Assembly: GCA_016874715.1 (NCBI GenBank)
Contig: VGTK01000035.1
Location: 1-40,200 of the forward strand
Source of the DNA: Deltaproteobacteria bacterium
GTDB taxonomy: Bacteria; Desulfobacterota; Binatia; UBA12015
Length of the DNA: 40,200 nt
Direction: 5' to 3'
The notes under the pieces were generated by a model that ran no database searches, was not told the DNA's origin, and saw only the letters and a list, made by a program, of their open reading frames with translations. The position numbers were made by a program, and so were the translations under genes. Within the stretch, counting starts at the first letter, position 1. Every line of letters starts with the position of its first letter. Below, in pieces: positions 1-9,300 of this stretch.

Positions 1-97
1 ACGCACCGCCACCGCCGCCCGAGCCCCACCGGCACCAACCCCTCCGCGAAGCCCGAAGGGCAAGCGGCCGAGCCGTCAGGCGAGCCGGCGGAGGAAG

Positions 98-145
98 CTT
101 CACCGCGGCTGCGCCGCGGTGAAGGAGGGGGACAGAGTCCCCCTC
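98..145 (-). terminator. Tandem perfect hairpins after the DUF1302 gene
   Basis: Two inverted repeats lie back to back. Positions 98-124 form a 12-bp perfect stem (CTTCACCGCGGC with its complement) around a 3-base loop. Positions 125-145 form a 9-bp perfect stem (GAGGGGGAC / GTCCCCCTC) around AGA. The second stem overlaps the TGA stop of the DUF1302 gene (144-146). Position and stem strength suggest transcription termination or 3'-end protection, but no T-tract follows on either strand, so a standard intrinsic terminator is not certain. Nothing codable was recognised in bases 1-97. Confidence 0.55.
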
Positions 146-1895
146 AATTCAACTGATACGTCGCCCGGAGCCACACCTCGTCGCGGTCGCGGAACAGGCC
201 GAGTCCCGCCGAGAAGCCGTTGTTCTCGCTTCCGAAGGTGTGGATGTTGACGTACCGCGCGCTGAAGATGAAGGAGTCGCTCATCCGGAACGCGATGTCG
301 GGGAAGATCGCGAGGGCACCGCGATTGTTCATCACCGCGGTGATGCCCGCGGGGACCTTGCCGTGCAGCCAGTTCGACTCGAGGTGCGTCTGGAAGAAGA
401 AGTCGAACGCGCCTTGATTGACGAAGTCGCACGGTCCCGGCTGCCCGTTGCAGCCGGTGGTGATCGACCCGGCCGGCGCACCGCCCTTGCCGGCGCGGAT
501 CAGCGCCGAGGGCTTCAGGATGCCGCTCGCGCGGTAGTCCTTCGTGGCGGTCTCGTCGGGGTTCGCGGTGAACACGAACGACGTCACCCAGATGAACGAG
601 TTCGACTCGTTCAACCACGGGATGAAGACGTTGCGATCGACGCCCAGCTCGCCACGGATCAGATTGATCTCGTCGTAGTGTCCACAGGTCTTCGAGTTCT
701 TGACGGCACCGGGCGCGTTGCACGCAGCGCTGAGACCCGCGGTGATGTTCGTGTCGACGCGAAAGCCGGGCGTGTTATTGAACACCTCGACCTCGGCACG
801 AACGATCGAGTTGAGGAAGGACGAGAAGAAGGTCGACGCGACGCCCGCGACGTTGATGAGCGGCGCCTCGACCGAGGTCACCAGGCGGCCGGTGTCCGCC
901 GAGACACCCAGGTTGATCGCCACCGGCTCGGTCGGGAAGGTCTTGTAGAACCAGACGCTGGTCGTGTAGTCGCGCGCGATCACCGTCTGGAAGCGGACGC
1001 CCCAGCGCGAGTTGCCGAAGCGCATCCCGGGTCGGCGCTGGAACACCTCGACGCCGGGTCCGGGCGCCGGCGGCGGCGCGGAGTACGGGCTCGCACTCTG
1101 CATCTGCAGTGGGGAGATGGTCGTGTCGACCTGCCCGGGGACGATGTACGTGTCGAGGAGACCGCTCGAGAACGGCCCGATGTCGCTGAACAGCTCGTAG
1201 GTGCCGCGGATCGTCCACAGCGGGATGCGCGACTCGTCGAGATCGAGGAACACGCCGGGAACGATGGTGGTATCGAACGGATTGTTGGCGTCGAGGAGAC
1301 CAATGGTATCCGCCTCACCCCAGGAGATCGCCTGACGGCCGATGCGGAAGAACACGGGGCCCTTCGAGATGTTCACGTAAGCTTCGTTGACGCGGTAGCG
1401 GTGCCCGTAGATGTCGCGCACGTTGCGGCGGAGCGCGTTGCCCGCGAGGGCCTGCTCGCGGGTGTCCCCTTTGGTCTGGAAGGCGCCGTTCGGGCCGCGA
1501 TTGAACTTGATGTCCGCCGCCGCCTGCGCGTACTGGTCGGGGCCGTAGTCGTAGAGGCCGTCGTAGAAGCCCCACAGCGCGAGGCGGCCGCTCAGGTCGT
1601 CGAGCCAGCCGGACGGCAGGAACGACGTGAACTTGGCGTCGAGCTCCGGGTTCGCGAAGGTCCGGTTCCGCATCATCTGCCCGGTGAACTTCTCGGGGCT
1701 GGTGACGAACTTCTGGCTGTCCTGCATCGCCACGCTGAGCTGCGAGTAGGCGCGGAGCCGCAGGCTGAAGTTCTGGTCCTCGTCGAGGTACAGGGCGTCC
1801 GCGCGTCCCGCCGTCGCGACAGCGCCCAGCACCACGGCGCAGGCGATCCCGAGAAGCCGCCGGCCGACCGTATCGATGCGACACCGAACGTCCAT
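144..1895 (-). CDS. DUF1302 family outer-membrane beta-barrel protein
   Basis: Encodes 583 aa. A signal peptide (about residues 1-34, positive start, hydrophobic core, cleavage after a Gly-Arg-Ala-Asp-Ala stretch) is followed by a long protein rich in alternating aromatic/polar segments and ending in an aromatic-containing strand, as in outer-membrane barrels. The segment reading RIGRQAISWGEA, followed by NNPFD, is typical of DUF1302. DUF1302 proteins are often encoded with DUF1329 proteins and RND exporters in hydrocarbon- or steroid-degrading bacteria, but no such partner is visible here, so the substrate is unknown. The ATG at 1895 is preferred over upstream codons because GGGAG lies about 6 nt before it and it begins directly with the signal peptide. 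A candidate promoter lies at 1957-1984. Confidence 0.85.
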   Translation of the reverse strand: MDVRCRIDTVGRRLLGIACAVVLGAVATAGRADALYLDEDQNFSLRLRAYSQLSVAMQDSQKFVTSPEKFTGQMMRNRTFANPELDAKFTSFLPSGWLDDLSGRLALWGFYDGLYDYGPDQYAQAAADIKFNRGPNGAFQTKGDTREQALAGNALRRNVRDIYGHRYRVNEAYVNISKGPVFFRIGRQAISWGEADTIGLLDANNPFDTTIVPGVFLDLDESRIPLWTIRGTYELFSDIGPFSSGLLDTYIVPGQVDTTISPLQMQSASPYSAPPPAPGPGVEVFQRRPGMRFGNSRWGVRFQTVIARDYTTSVWFYKTFPTEPVAINLGVSADTGRLVTSVEAPLINVAGVASTFFSSFLNSIVRAEVEVFNNTPGFRVDTNITAGLSAACNAPGAVKNSKTCGHYDEINLIRGELGVDRNVFIPWLNESNSFIWVTSFVFTANPDETATKDYRASGILKPSALIRAGKGGAPAGSITTGCNGQPGPCDFVNQGAFDFFFQTHLESNWLHGKVPAGITAVMNNRGALAIFPDIAFRMSDSFIFSARYVNIHTFGSENNGFSAGLGLFRDRDEVWLRATYQLN

Positions 1896-1956
1896 AAGAG
1901 CTCCCTTCAGGCCCGCGGGTTCAGTCGTTCGCCCGACCACTTCGAGCGCGGCGATC

Positions 1957-1984
1957 ACTATGGGCGGCCCGTTGCGGATGTCAA
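1957..1984 (-). promoter_or_regulatory. Candidate sigma70-type promoter of the DUF1302 gene
   Basis: On the minus strand a perfect TTGACA (1984-1979) is followed after 16 nt by CATAGT (1962-1957, 4 of 6 matches to TATAAT). The predicted start of transcription near 1950 would leave a leader of about 55 nt before the ATG at 1895. A consensus -35 is notable in such GC-rich DNA. No experimental support. Confidence 0.45.
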
Positions 1985-2088
1985 CGGATGACCCGGAGGA
2001 ATCGCCGCGTGCTGCGGCGCATCGCCCGCGCGCCGTCTCGCGTGTCGGCGCTTGCCGCCGCCGTCACCCGCCTGCCAAGCTCGCGCGC

Positions 2089-2727
2089 ATGGACCTGACG
2101 CTCGATCCCGCGAAGGCGGCGCTGCTCGTCGTCGAGCTGCAGAACGACATGGTGCACGAGTCGAACCTCGAGAAGCAGGGGCTCGGCTCGGCATTGGCAT
2201 CGGCCGTGCACCGGCGCGGGGTGCTCGACAAGGTCGGCGCCCTGCTGTCGATCGTGCGCCGGGTGGGCGTCCCGGTGCTCTACGTCAACGTCGCGAACAA
2301 GCCCGGCTTCCCGCGCCCGAAGGCGCGCATCTATCAGCTCGCCGGCAAGCGCGGACCGTCGCTCGTCGAAGGCACGTGGGGCGCGGAGATCCACCCGGCG
2401 GTAGCCGCCGCACCGTCGGATTTCGTCTTGACGAGAACGACGTCGGTGGACGGCTCGTACGGCACCGGACTGTACTCGATCCTCGCGCAGCTCAAGCGCG
2501 AGCAGCTCGCGGTGTGCGGGATCTCGACCACGATGGCCGTCGAGGGCATCGTCCGGGCGTCGCTCAACCGTGGCTACGAGATGTTCGTGATCGAGGACTG
2601 TTGCGCGGGCGTGCCGCAGGAATGGCACGACTGGTCGATCCGCAACACGCTCCCGCTGCTCTCGACGATCACCAGCGGCACCGACGTGATGGCGGTGCTG
2701 GAGCGCGCGGCGGGCGGGACGAGCTGA
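2089..2727 (+). CDS. Isochorismatase-fold (cysteine hydrolase-like) protein lacking the catalytic triad
   Basis: Encodes 212 aa, the usual length of the isochorismatase/nicotinamidase superfamily. The first strand reads ALLVVELQNDM (residues 11-21), a middle segment reads DFVLTRTTSVDGSYGT (111-126), and the family segment GISTTMAVEG (144-153) precedes a conserved EDCCAG (169-174). Enzymes of this family use Asp, Lys and Cys. The matching positions here are Glu16, Arg116 and Ala150, so the canonical nucleophile chemistry should be absent. The protein may bind a small molecule, act by another route, or serve as a non-catalytic partner. The start is ATG 2089, where similarity begins. It is divergent from the DUF1302 gene and convergent with the next gene. 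Confidence 0.8.
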   Translation: MDLTLDPAKAALLVVELQNDMVHESNLEKQGLGSALASAVHRRGVLDKVGALLSIVRRVGVPVLYVNVANKPGFPRPKARIYQLAGKRGPSLVEGTWGAEIHPAVAAAPSDFVLTRTTSVDGSYGTGLYSILAQLKREQLAVCGISTTMAVEGIVRASLNRGYEMFVIEDCCAGVPQEWHDWSIRNTLPLLSTITSGTDVMAVLERAAGGTS

Positions 2728-2751
2728 ACGGCGTTCCCGAGATCTCGCCGA

Positions 2752-2798
2752 GGGGAGGCGCGGCCGCCGCCCCCCGCGGCAAGGCCGCGCCGGCCCAC
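2752..2798. terminator. Bidirectional hairpin between convergent genes
   Basis: GGCGCGGCC (2757-2765) pairs perfectly with GGCCGCGCC (2783-2791), a 9-bp stem with a 17-nt loop, flanked by GGGGA on the left and a TCCCC on the right that could extend it. It lies between the convergent stops at 2727 and 2837, the expected place for a shared terminator. There is no T-tract. Confidence 0.4.
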
Positions 2799-2836
2799 TC
2801 CCCCGCCCGACGCCGCTCGCTCTCTTCGCTGCGCGA

Positions 2837-3298
2837 CTACTTCTTCGCCGACGGGCGCGGCGACAGGTCCATGTCCGGCGGCGGCACGTCGGGCAACTTC
2901 CACCGGATGTAGGGCTTCTCCTTCAGCTCGTGGTACGCGTTGGCCATGTCGATGGCCTCCTCGAACGCCTTCTTGAAGCCCTCGAAGTCCTTGGCCTCTA
3001 TCGGCCCCTCGAGCGCCTTCCAGTTCTCCGCCATGTACTGGTTCAGAGCCTCCTCGTGCTTCGGTCGCATGAACGCGCCGAGCTCCATGAGGCCCTTGAT
3101 CTCCTTGTACTGGAACTTCGCCATGGGCCAGTTCTGCTCCTTGGCGGCGTAGTACAGCTTCCACGTGCGGGCACCCACCTCGGGCATGATGCGCGCGAGA
3201 CCCGGCTGGATCGTGGCCAGGTCCTCGATGGTCATCGAGTTCTTGCCGCTCCAGAAGCTCAGGGCTTTGACTTTTGCTTCGAGTTCCTCGTCCGTCAT
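2837..3298 (-). CDS. Small all-helical protein, haemless relative of a c-type cytochrome-like domain
   Basis: Encodes 153 aa with no signal peptide, no membrane segment and no cysteine. It is almost all charged amphipathic helix up to residue 130, then a Pro-rich tail. I recognise the general pattern of a small four-helix domain whose cytochrome c-like members end in CxACH followed by an aromatic-Ile pair and a Pro. Here the corresponding stretch is MANAYH (118-123) followed by PYIRWKLP, so both haem-linking Cys are replaced and only His123 remains. This comparison is from memory and is inference. The start at 3298 has AAGGAGCG about 6 nt upstream. It is divergent from thrC across a 138-bp gap in which no convincing promoter was seen. 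Function unknown, probably cytoplasmic. Confidence 0.7.
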   Translation of the reverse strand: MTDEELEAKVKALSFWSGKNSMTIEDLATIQPGLARIMPEVGARTWKLYYAAKEQNWPMAKFQYKEIKGLMELGAFMRPKHEEALNQYMAENWKALEGPIEAKDFEGFKKAFEEAIDMANAYHELKEKPYIRWKLPDVPPPDMDLSPRPSAKK

Positions 3299-3436
3299 GA
3301 AGCGCTCCTTGGCCGCAGGTCTGTACCGGGGGCTACATTGGTGTGCCGAAGCCATATCGAACGCGTCCCCGATCTTCCACCTTCGTCGCGCGGCCGGTGC
3401 TCCGTGCAGCCGCCGTGACGTGCTAGAAGGGCCGCC

Positions 3437-4794
<1,358 letters not shown>

Positions 4795-4798
<4 letters not shown>

Positions 4799-5991
4799 GC
4801 AAGCCCGAGTCGCCGAGCCCCGGACGCGACCTCCTCACCACCGCGATCCACGGTGGCGAGAGGCGCCCGCGCCCCGGCAACGCGATCACCACACCGATCT
4901 TCCAGACCGCGACCTACGTGTTCCGCGATACCGCGGAGCTCGTCGACTACATGTCCGGCAACACCGAGCGCGAGGAGTACGGGCGCTACGGCAACCCCAC
5001 GCAGCGCGTCGCCGAGCGGAAGTGCGCCGCCCTCGAGGGCGCGGAGGACGGCCTGGGCTTCGCGAGCGGCATGGCGGCGATCACGACCACGCTGTTCGCC
5101 GTGCTGAGCCAGGGGCAGCACGTGATCATGACGGACGACTGCTACCGGCGGACGCGCCAGTTCTGCCGCGGCATGCTCGGCAAGTTCGGCGTCGATGTGA
5201 CCATCGTCGAGACCGGCGACTACGCGGCGCTCGAGGCCGCCGTCACACCGCGGACGCGCGTGCTGATCAGCGAGTCGCCGACCAACCCGTACATGAAGGT
5301 CGTCGACCTCGACCGCATCGCCGACGTCGCGCGCCGGCACCGTCTGCTGACGATCATCGACTCGACCTTCGCCACACCGGTCAACCAGCGGCCCATCGAG
5401 CACGGCATCGACCTGGTCCTGCACTCGGCCACGAAGTACCTCGCCGGACACAACGACGTGCTTGGTGGCATGATCCTCGGACGGCAGGAGACGATCGCCG
5501 CGATCCGCGACTGTCAGGGCGTGCTCGGCGGCATCCTCGACCCGCACGCGGCCTACCTGCTGATCCGCGGGCTGAAGACGCTCCCTCTTCGCGTGGAGCA
5601 CCAGAACGCGAGCGCGATGCGCATCGCCGAGATGCTCGACGCACACCCGAGGGTCGACCGCGCGCACTACTGCGGCCTGCCCTCGCATCCCGGGCACGAG
5701 ATCGCGCGCCGTCAGATGAAGGGCTTCGGCGGCGTGGTCAGCTTCGAGATCAAGGGCGACCTGGATGCGACGTCGCGCGTGGTGGACGCGGTGGAGATCC
5801 CGCAGATCGCACCGTCGCTCGGCGGCGTCGAGTCGCTCATCGAGCAACCCGCGCTGATGAGCTTCTTCGAGCTCACCACCGAGGAGCGCCTTGCGGTCGG
5901 CATCAAGGACAACCTGATCCGGCTGTCGGTCGGCCTCGAGAACCCCGACGACCTCATCGCGGATCTCCGTCAGGCGCTCGAGCGCGTTTGA
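4795..5991 (+). CDS. Cystathionine gamma-synthase-like PLP enzyme (plant-like type)
   Basis: Encodes 398 aa of the Cys/Met-metabolism PLP family. The PLP lysine is Lys214 in [25 protein letters not shown] (61-69) and TDDCYRRTR (113-121) closely resemble plant cystathionine gamma-synthases, which condense an activated homoserine with cysteine. Plant enzymes use O-phosphohomoserine, the substrate of ThrC. The direct GTGA overlap with thrC makes use of the same substrate plausible here, but that is inference. Alternatives within the family are cystathionine gamma-lyase or O-succinyl/O-acetylhomoserine sulfhydrylase, which sequence reading alone cannot exclude. It ends 109 bp before the convergent stop of the membrane protein gene at 6101. 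Confidence 0.85.
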
Positions 5992-6100
5992 GCGGTCCGT
6001 TGCGGACGGCGATCCGGAAGCCGATCGAGCCCGTCCGGCGCGTACGCGCGAAGGCAGGATCGAGTCTTTCGCCGGCACCCGGAAAGCCGTGTCGACGAGC

Positions 6101-8296
6101 TCACGGCGGATCCGCAGACGCGGACTCGACGGGCGGATGGGGATCGATCTCCGTGCTCCGCCCCGGAGCGACGTCTGCCGCCGTCACGACCATGCGCGTC
6201 CCGCGCATCCCGCAACGCGCGAGCGAGTCGTGGTCCTGCACCAGCTCGAGATCGAACTCGTAGCTCCCCGGCTCCCGCACAGCCTGCAGATCCACTCCGG
6301 TCTCGATCGCCTGCCCCGCCGGGACGTCCACCCAGATCGGGAACACCTCCGGCACCCCGAGCCGCCGCCCGTTGCGGCGCAACGTGCTGCGCAGCTGCAC
6401 GAGGTGGCGCGGATACAGCCCCGCGCCCGGCAGCGGTGCGGGCCCGTCGTTCACGATGCGGAGGCGCGTCGCGACCGGCCGCCGCGTCGCGACCGGCGCA
6501 TCGGCGACCCGCGGCACCGCCTCGATCCGGCCGGGGCAGGACTCGCCGACCGGCCGCTGCGGCAGTCCGCCGAGCGTCCGATCGGTGCGCAGCAGGAGCT
6601 CGCGCCGGTCGTGAACGACGTCGAGCGTGACCTCGAAGAGCAGGTCGTCACCCCAGCGCTGCACGAGCCGCAGTCCGGGGATCGAGGTCTGGAGCCACCG
6701 GTCCATCATCTCGGGACGCTTCCGGTCGACGTGCACCAGGACCCAGCGCAGGTCGACGTGGTCCACGAGCTCCTGCAACGCGTGCTGCGCGGGGAGCTGA
6801 ACGCACAAGCGCAGCAGGAAACGTCGCGTGAGCGGCGGATAGGCGCTGTACGCCTCGATCAGCGGGCGCCAGTGATGCGTGCTCAGCACCATGCGCTCCC
6901 CCGCCACGACGACACCGATCAGCGGTAGCTCGAGGAGAGCGCCGTCCTGTGCGTTCGCCGCGAGCCACCGATAGGCGGGCGGCGGGGTCGCCGCGACCGT
7001 CTGCGGCTGCAGAGGGTGCGCGGGTCGCGCCCCACCGGTCGCGAGCACCAGCCCGACGGCAGCGATCGACGCGGGCCAGGCGGCGCGCGCTGGCAGGCGG
7101 CGCAGCAGGACGGCGAGCCCGAGAGCCGCCAGCAGAGAGAATCCGAGCTGTGCGAGGAAGAGGAAGCGGAACGGTAGCCGCACCGCGCTGAAGCCCGGCA
7201 GGTACCGGAACAGGATCTCGTAGGGCGACCACCAGGCGCGGCCGAACAGCGGTATCTCGGGCCCCGACGCGAACAGCAGGCCGGTCGCGATCGCGACGAT
7301 CGCGACGACGCGTGCGTAGACGCCCCCGCGCCGCCAGTCCGCGACGAGCGCCAGCGCCCCCAGCGCGTAGACCGTGGGTCCGACACCGAGGGTGGCGAGG
7401 TAGGCCCGGATCCGTGCCGTCGTGAAGGCCGAGCCGAGCACGAGGTCGACCCTCGCGCTGCGACCGGACGGCACCAGGCCGAGTCGCTGCAGCTCGAGGT
7501 AAGGGAGGCTCGCCACCAATGCCGGCACTCCTCCGGCCACGAGTCCGACCGCGATCCCGACCAGGCGGCGACGATCGAGGCGGTCGCGCCAGCGCAGCAG
7601 GGCCACCGGCAGGTACGCGCCGTACAGCAGCACGATCGCATAGCCGAGGTAGAACGAGCTCAGGAGCTGCAGCCCGACGGCGAACGCAAGCGCGACGGCA
7701 TCGCGCGCGCGCGCCCGCTCGAGCCAGCGTTCCGTGAAGAGCAGAGCAAGCGGGGTCCAGAACGTACCGAGCTGGTGCAGGTGGTACAGGTTCGCGTAGC
7801 GCGCACCGTGGAACGCGAACAGCGCCCCCGCGACGAACGCCGCCGGCGGCGCGACGAAACGCCGCGCCAGCGCGTACGCGGCGAGCGCGCACAGTGGGAA
7901 CGTGAGCACGATCACCGCGTTCGCCGCGAGGACAGGGTTTCCGGTGACGAGCCAGGTCGGCGCGAACAGCGGGACGTAGCCCAGGAAGTGCTCCGAGAAC
8001 GCGAGCGACAGCGGCGCGGGGTGGAACACGTTGGCGTCGAACAGCGAGAGCGGGCTGGTGAGCAGCGCGTGGGTGTCCCAGGCGAGCGCCCAGACGATCA
8101 GCTGAACGTCCGCCGCGATGAACGGCGACCCGCCGACGGGGTAGACGAGGTGGTCCGCCATGTGCGCCGGAAGCGGCCAGAGCCACCACGCTGTGAGCAG
8201 GACGTAGCCCGTGACGACGAGCAGCGTCGTGCGCCACGATGGGACCGCCGGCGCCGAGGTGACAACCGCGCCGCGCGCGACCGACGCCGGGGTCAT
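6101..8296 (-). CDS. Large polytopic membrane protein, GT-C glycosyltransferase-like
   Basis: Encodes 731 aa. About ten or more hydrophobic segments fill residues 25-450, followed by a soluble C-terminal half (about 280 aa). The first periplasmic-type loop after TM1 carries acidic and aromatic residues, and the overall plan (polytopic N-terminal half, periplasmic C-terminal domain) resembles GT-C fold mannosyl/arabinosyl-transferase-like or YfhO-like proteins. I cannot name the donor or acceptor. The start ATG at 8296 lies only 4 nt after the stop of the zinc-ribbon gene, so it is co-transcribed with truA and the leu genes. The C-terminal domain has a near-exact hexapeptide duplication (PVATRR/PVATRL) from a 15-bp direct repeat at about 6466-6498. 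Confidence 0.65.
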   Translation of the reverse strand: MTPASVARGAVVTSAPAVPSWRTTLLVVTGYVLLTAWWLWPLPAHMADHLVYPVGGSPFIAADVQLIVWALAWDTHALLTSPLSLFDANVFHPAPLSLAFSEHFLGYVPLFAPTWLVTGNPVLAANAVIVLTFPLCALAAYALARRFVAPPAAFVAGALFAFHGARYANLYHLHQLGTFWTPLALLFTERWLERARARDAVALAFAVGLQLLSSFYLGYAIVLLYGAYLPVALLRWRDRLDRRRLVGIAVGLVAGGVPALVASLPYLELQRLGLVPSGRSARVDLVLGSAFTTARIRAYLATLGVGPTVYALGALALVADWRRGGVYARVVAIVAIATGLLFASGPEIPLFGRAWWSPYEILFRYLPGFSAVRLPFRFLFLAQLGFSLLAALGLAVLLRRLPARAAWPASIAAVGLVLATGGARPAHPLQPQTVAATPPPAYRWLAANAQDGALLELPLIGVVVAGERMVLSTHHWRPLIEAYSAYPPLTRRFLLRLCVQLPAQHALQELVDHVDLRWVLVHVDRKRPEMMDRWLQTSIPGLRLVQRWGDDLLFEVTLDVVHDRRELLLRTDRTLGGLPQRPVGESCPGRIEAVPRVADAPVATRRPVATRLRIVNDGPAPLPGAGLYPRHLVQLRSTLRRNGRRLGVPEVFPIWVDVPAGQAIETGVDLQAVREPGSYEFDLELVQDHDSLARCGMRGTRMVVTAADVAPGRSTEIDPHPPVESASADPP

Positions 8297-8300
8297 GGCG

Positions 8301-8516
8301 TCAGTCCTCGCCGACGGAGTCCCAGCGTACGTCCCAGAATTCCGGCATCGGCGGCCTGAGCTCGAAGTGGCCGCCGAAGCACTCGAAGCTCGGCCGGTGC
8401 AGCAGCCGGTCGTGCAGCAGCTTCAGGTAATCCTGCAGCTGCTGTCCCGGCGCCGGCTTGCCGATGTCGAGGCGCTTGTCCTGCCCGCACTTCCTGCAGT
8501 GCACGTCGACCTTCAC
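8301..8516 (-). CDS. Small zinc-ribbon-like protein of unknown function
   Basis: Encodes 71 aa from the GTG at 8516, which overlaps the truA stop as GTGA; an in-frame ATG at 8531 would give 76 aa. It contains a CRKCG knuckle near the N-terminus and a lone later Cys followed by FGGHFELRPP, so a zinc site made of Cys and His is possible. The rest is charged with a WDVRWDS end. No membrane segment. Tight coupling with truA upstream and the membrane protein 4 nt downstream shows it is a real operon member. Role unknown; nucleic-acid or RNA-enzyme association would be a guess. Confidence 0.7.
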   Translation of the reverse strand: MKVDVHCRKCGQDKRLDIGKPAPGQQLQDYLKLLHDRLLHRPSFECFGGHFELRPPMPEFWDVRWDSVGED

Positions 8517-9286
8517 GGGTAGCGCACCCATTCGAGGCAGAGACCCTGCGGCGGCGCCGGTGCCGGCGCGAGACGGCGATCGCGCGCCTCGAGCAGTTCC
8601 GCCACGACGGTCGACGGGAGACGGCAACGGCCGATCTCGACCAGCAGGCCGACGATGTTGCGCACCATGTGGCGCGCGAATGAGTTGGCTTCGATCACGT
8701 AGTCGAGCAGCTGGCCGTCGCGCTGCAGCTCGCTGCGGGTGACGTCGCGCACGCTCAGCCGCGGCACGTCGTCCGCCCCCTGGAAGCTCGCGAAGTCGCG
8801 CTCGCCGACCAGCACCCGCGCGGCGTCCACCATCGCCCCGTCGTCGAGCGGCTCGCGCACGTGCCACGCACGGCTGCGCTCGAAGGGCGAGCGCACCTCC
8901 GCGTTCCAGATGCGGTAGCGGTAGCCGCGCTGTACCGCGTCGCGGCGCGGGTCGAACTCCGGGTCGGCGATCTCGAGCGTGCGCAGAACCACGTCCTCCG
9001 GCAGCACGGCATTCACCGAACGCAGCGCGCGCGCAAGCGTCGCGGGTGCCGCGCGATCGCCGGCGAGGGCATCCACCGAGAGCGCGACGTCCGCGTCGAA
9101 GGCGATCACCTGGCCGCGCGCGTGCACGCCGGCGTCGGTGCGGCCTGCGGCGACCACGCGCACCGTCTCGCGCAGCACCGTCGACAGGGCAGCCTCGATG
9201 ATCTGCTGCACGGTCGTTCCCGACGGCTGCGCCTGCCACCCCTGGTACGCAGTGCCGTCGTAGGCCACGATCGCGCGGTAGCGCAT
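8513..9286 (-). CDS. truA: tRNA pseudouridine(38-40) synthase TruA
   Basis: Encodes 257 aa, normal for TruA. It isomerises uridines 38-40 in the anticodon arm of many tRNAs. The signature AAGRTDAGVHARGQV contains the catalytic Asp, and the N-terminus MRYRAIVAYDGTAYQGWQ is typical. The conserved FARHMVRNIVG near the C-terminal third is also present. It lies 14 nt downstream of the Asd-like gene. An Asd-like gene (usg) immediately before truA is also the arrangement in Escherichia coli. Confidence 0.95.
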   Translation of the reverse strand: MRYRAIVAYDGTAYQGWQAQPSGTTVQQIIEAALSTVLRETVRVVAAGRTDAGVHARGQVIAFDADVALSVDALAGDRAAPATLARALRSVNAVLPEDVVLRTLEIADPEFDPRRDAVQRGYRYRIWNAEVRSPFERSRAWHVREPLDDGAMVDAARVLVGERDFASFQGADDVPRLSVRDVTRSELQRDGQLLDYVIEANSFARHMVRNIVGLLVEIGRCRLPSTVVAELLEARDRRLAPAPAPPQGLCLEWVRYP

Positions 9287-9300
9287 CGCGTCCCCGCCGA

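Noticed and set aside
1..97. Possible end of a gene at the left edge
   Set aside because: No frame with a recognisable product; composition looks like intergenic GC-rich DNA, and there is too little sequence to judge.
240..1991. Long open frame on the + strand opposite the DUF1302 gene
   Set aside because: Rich in Arg, Gly, Ala and Asp with no domain; high GC leaves the antisense frame open. The DUF1302 reading has a signal peptide and family motifs.
3299..3436. Riboswitch or T-box upstream of thrC
   Set aside because: The gap is only 138 bp and shows no conserved SAM, threonine or T-box sequence.
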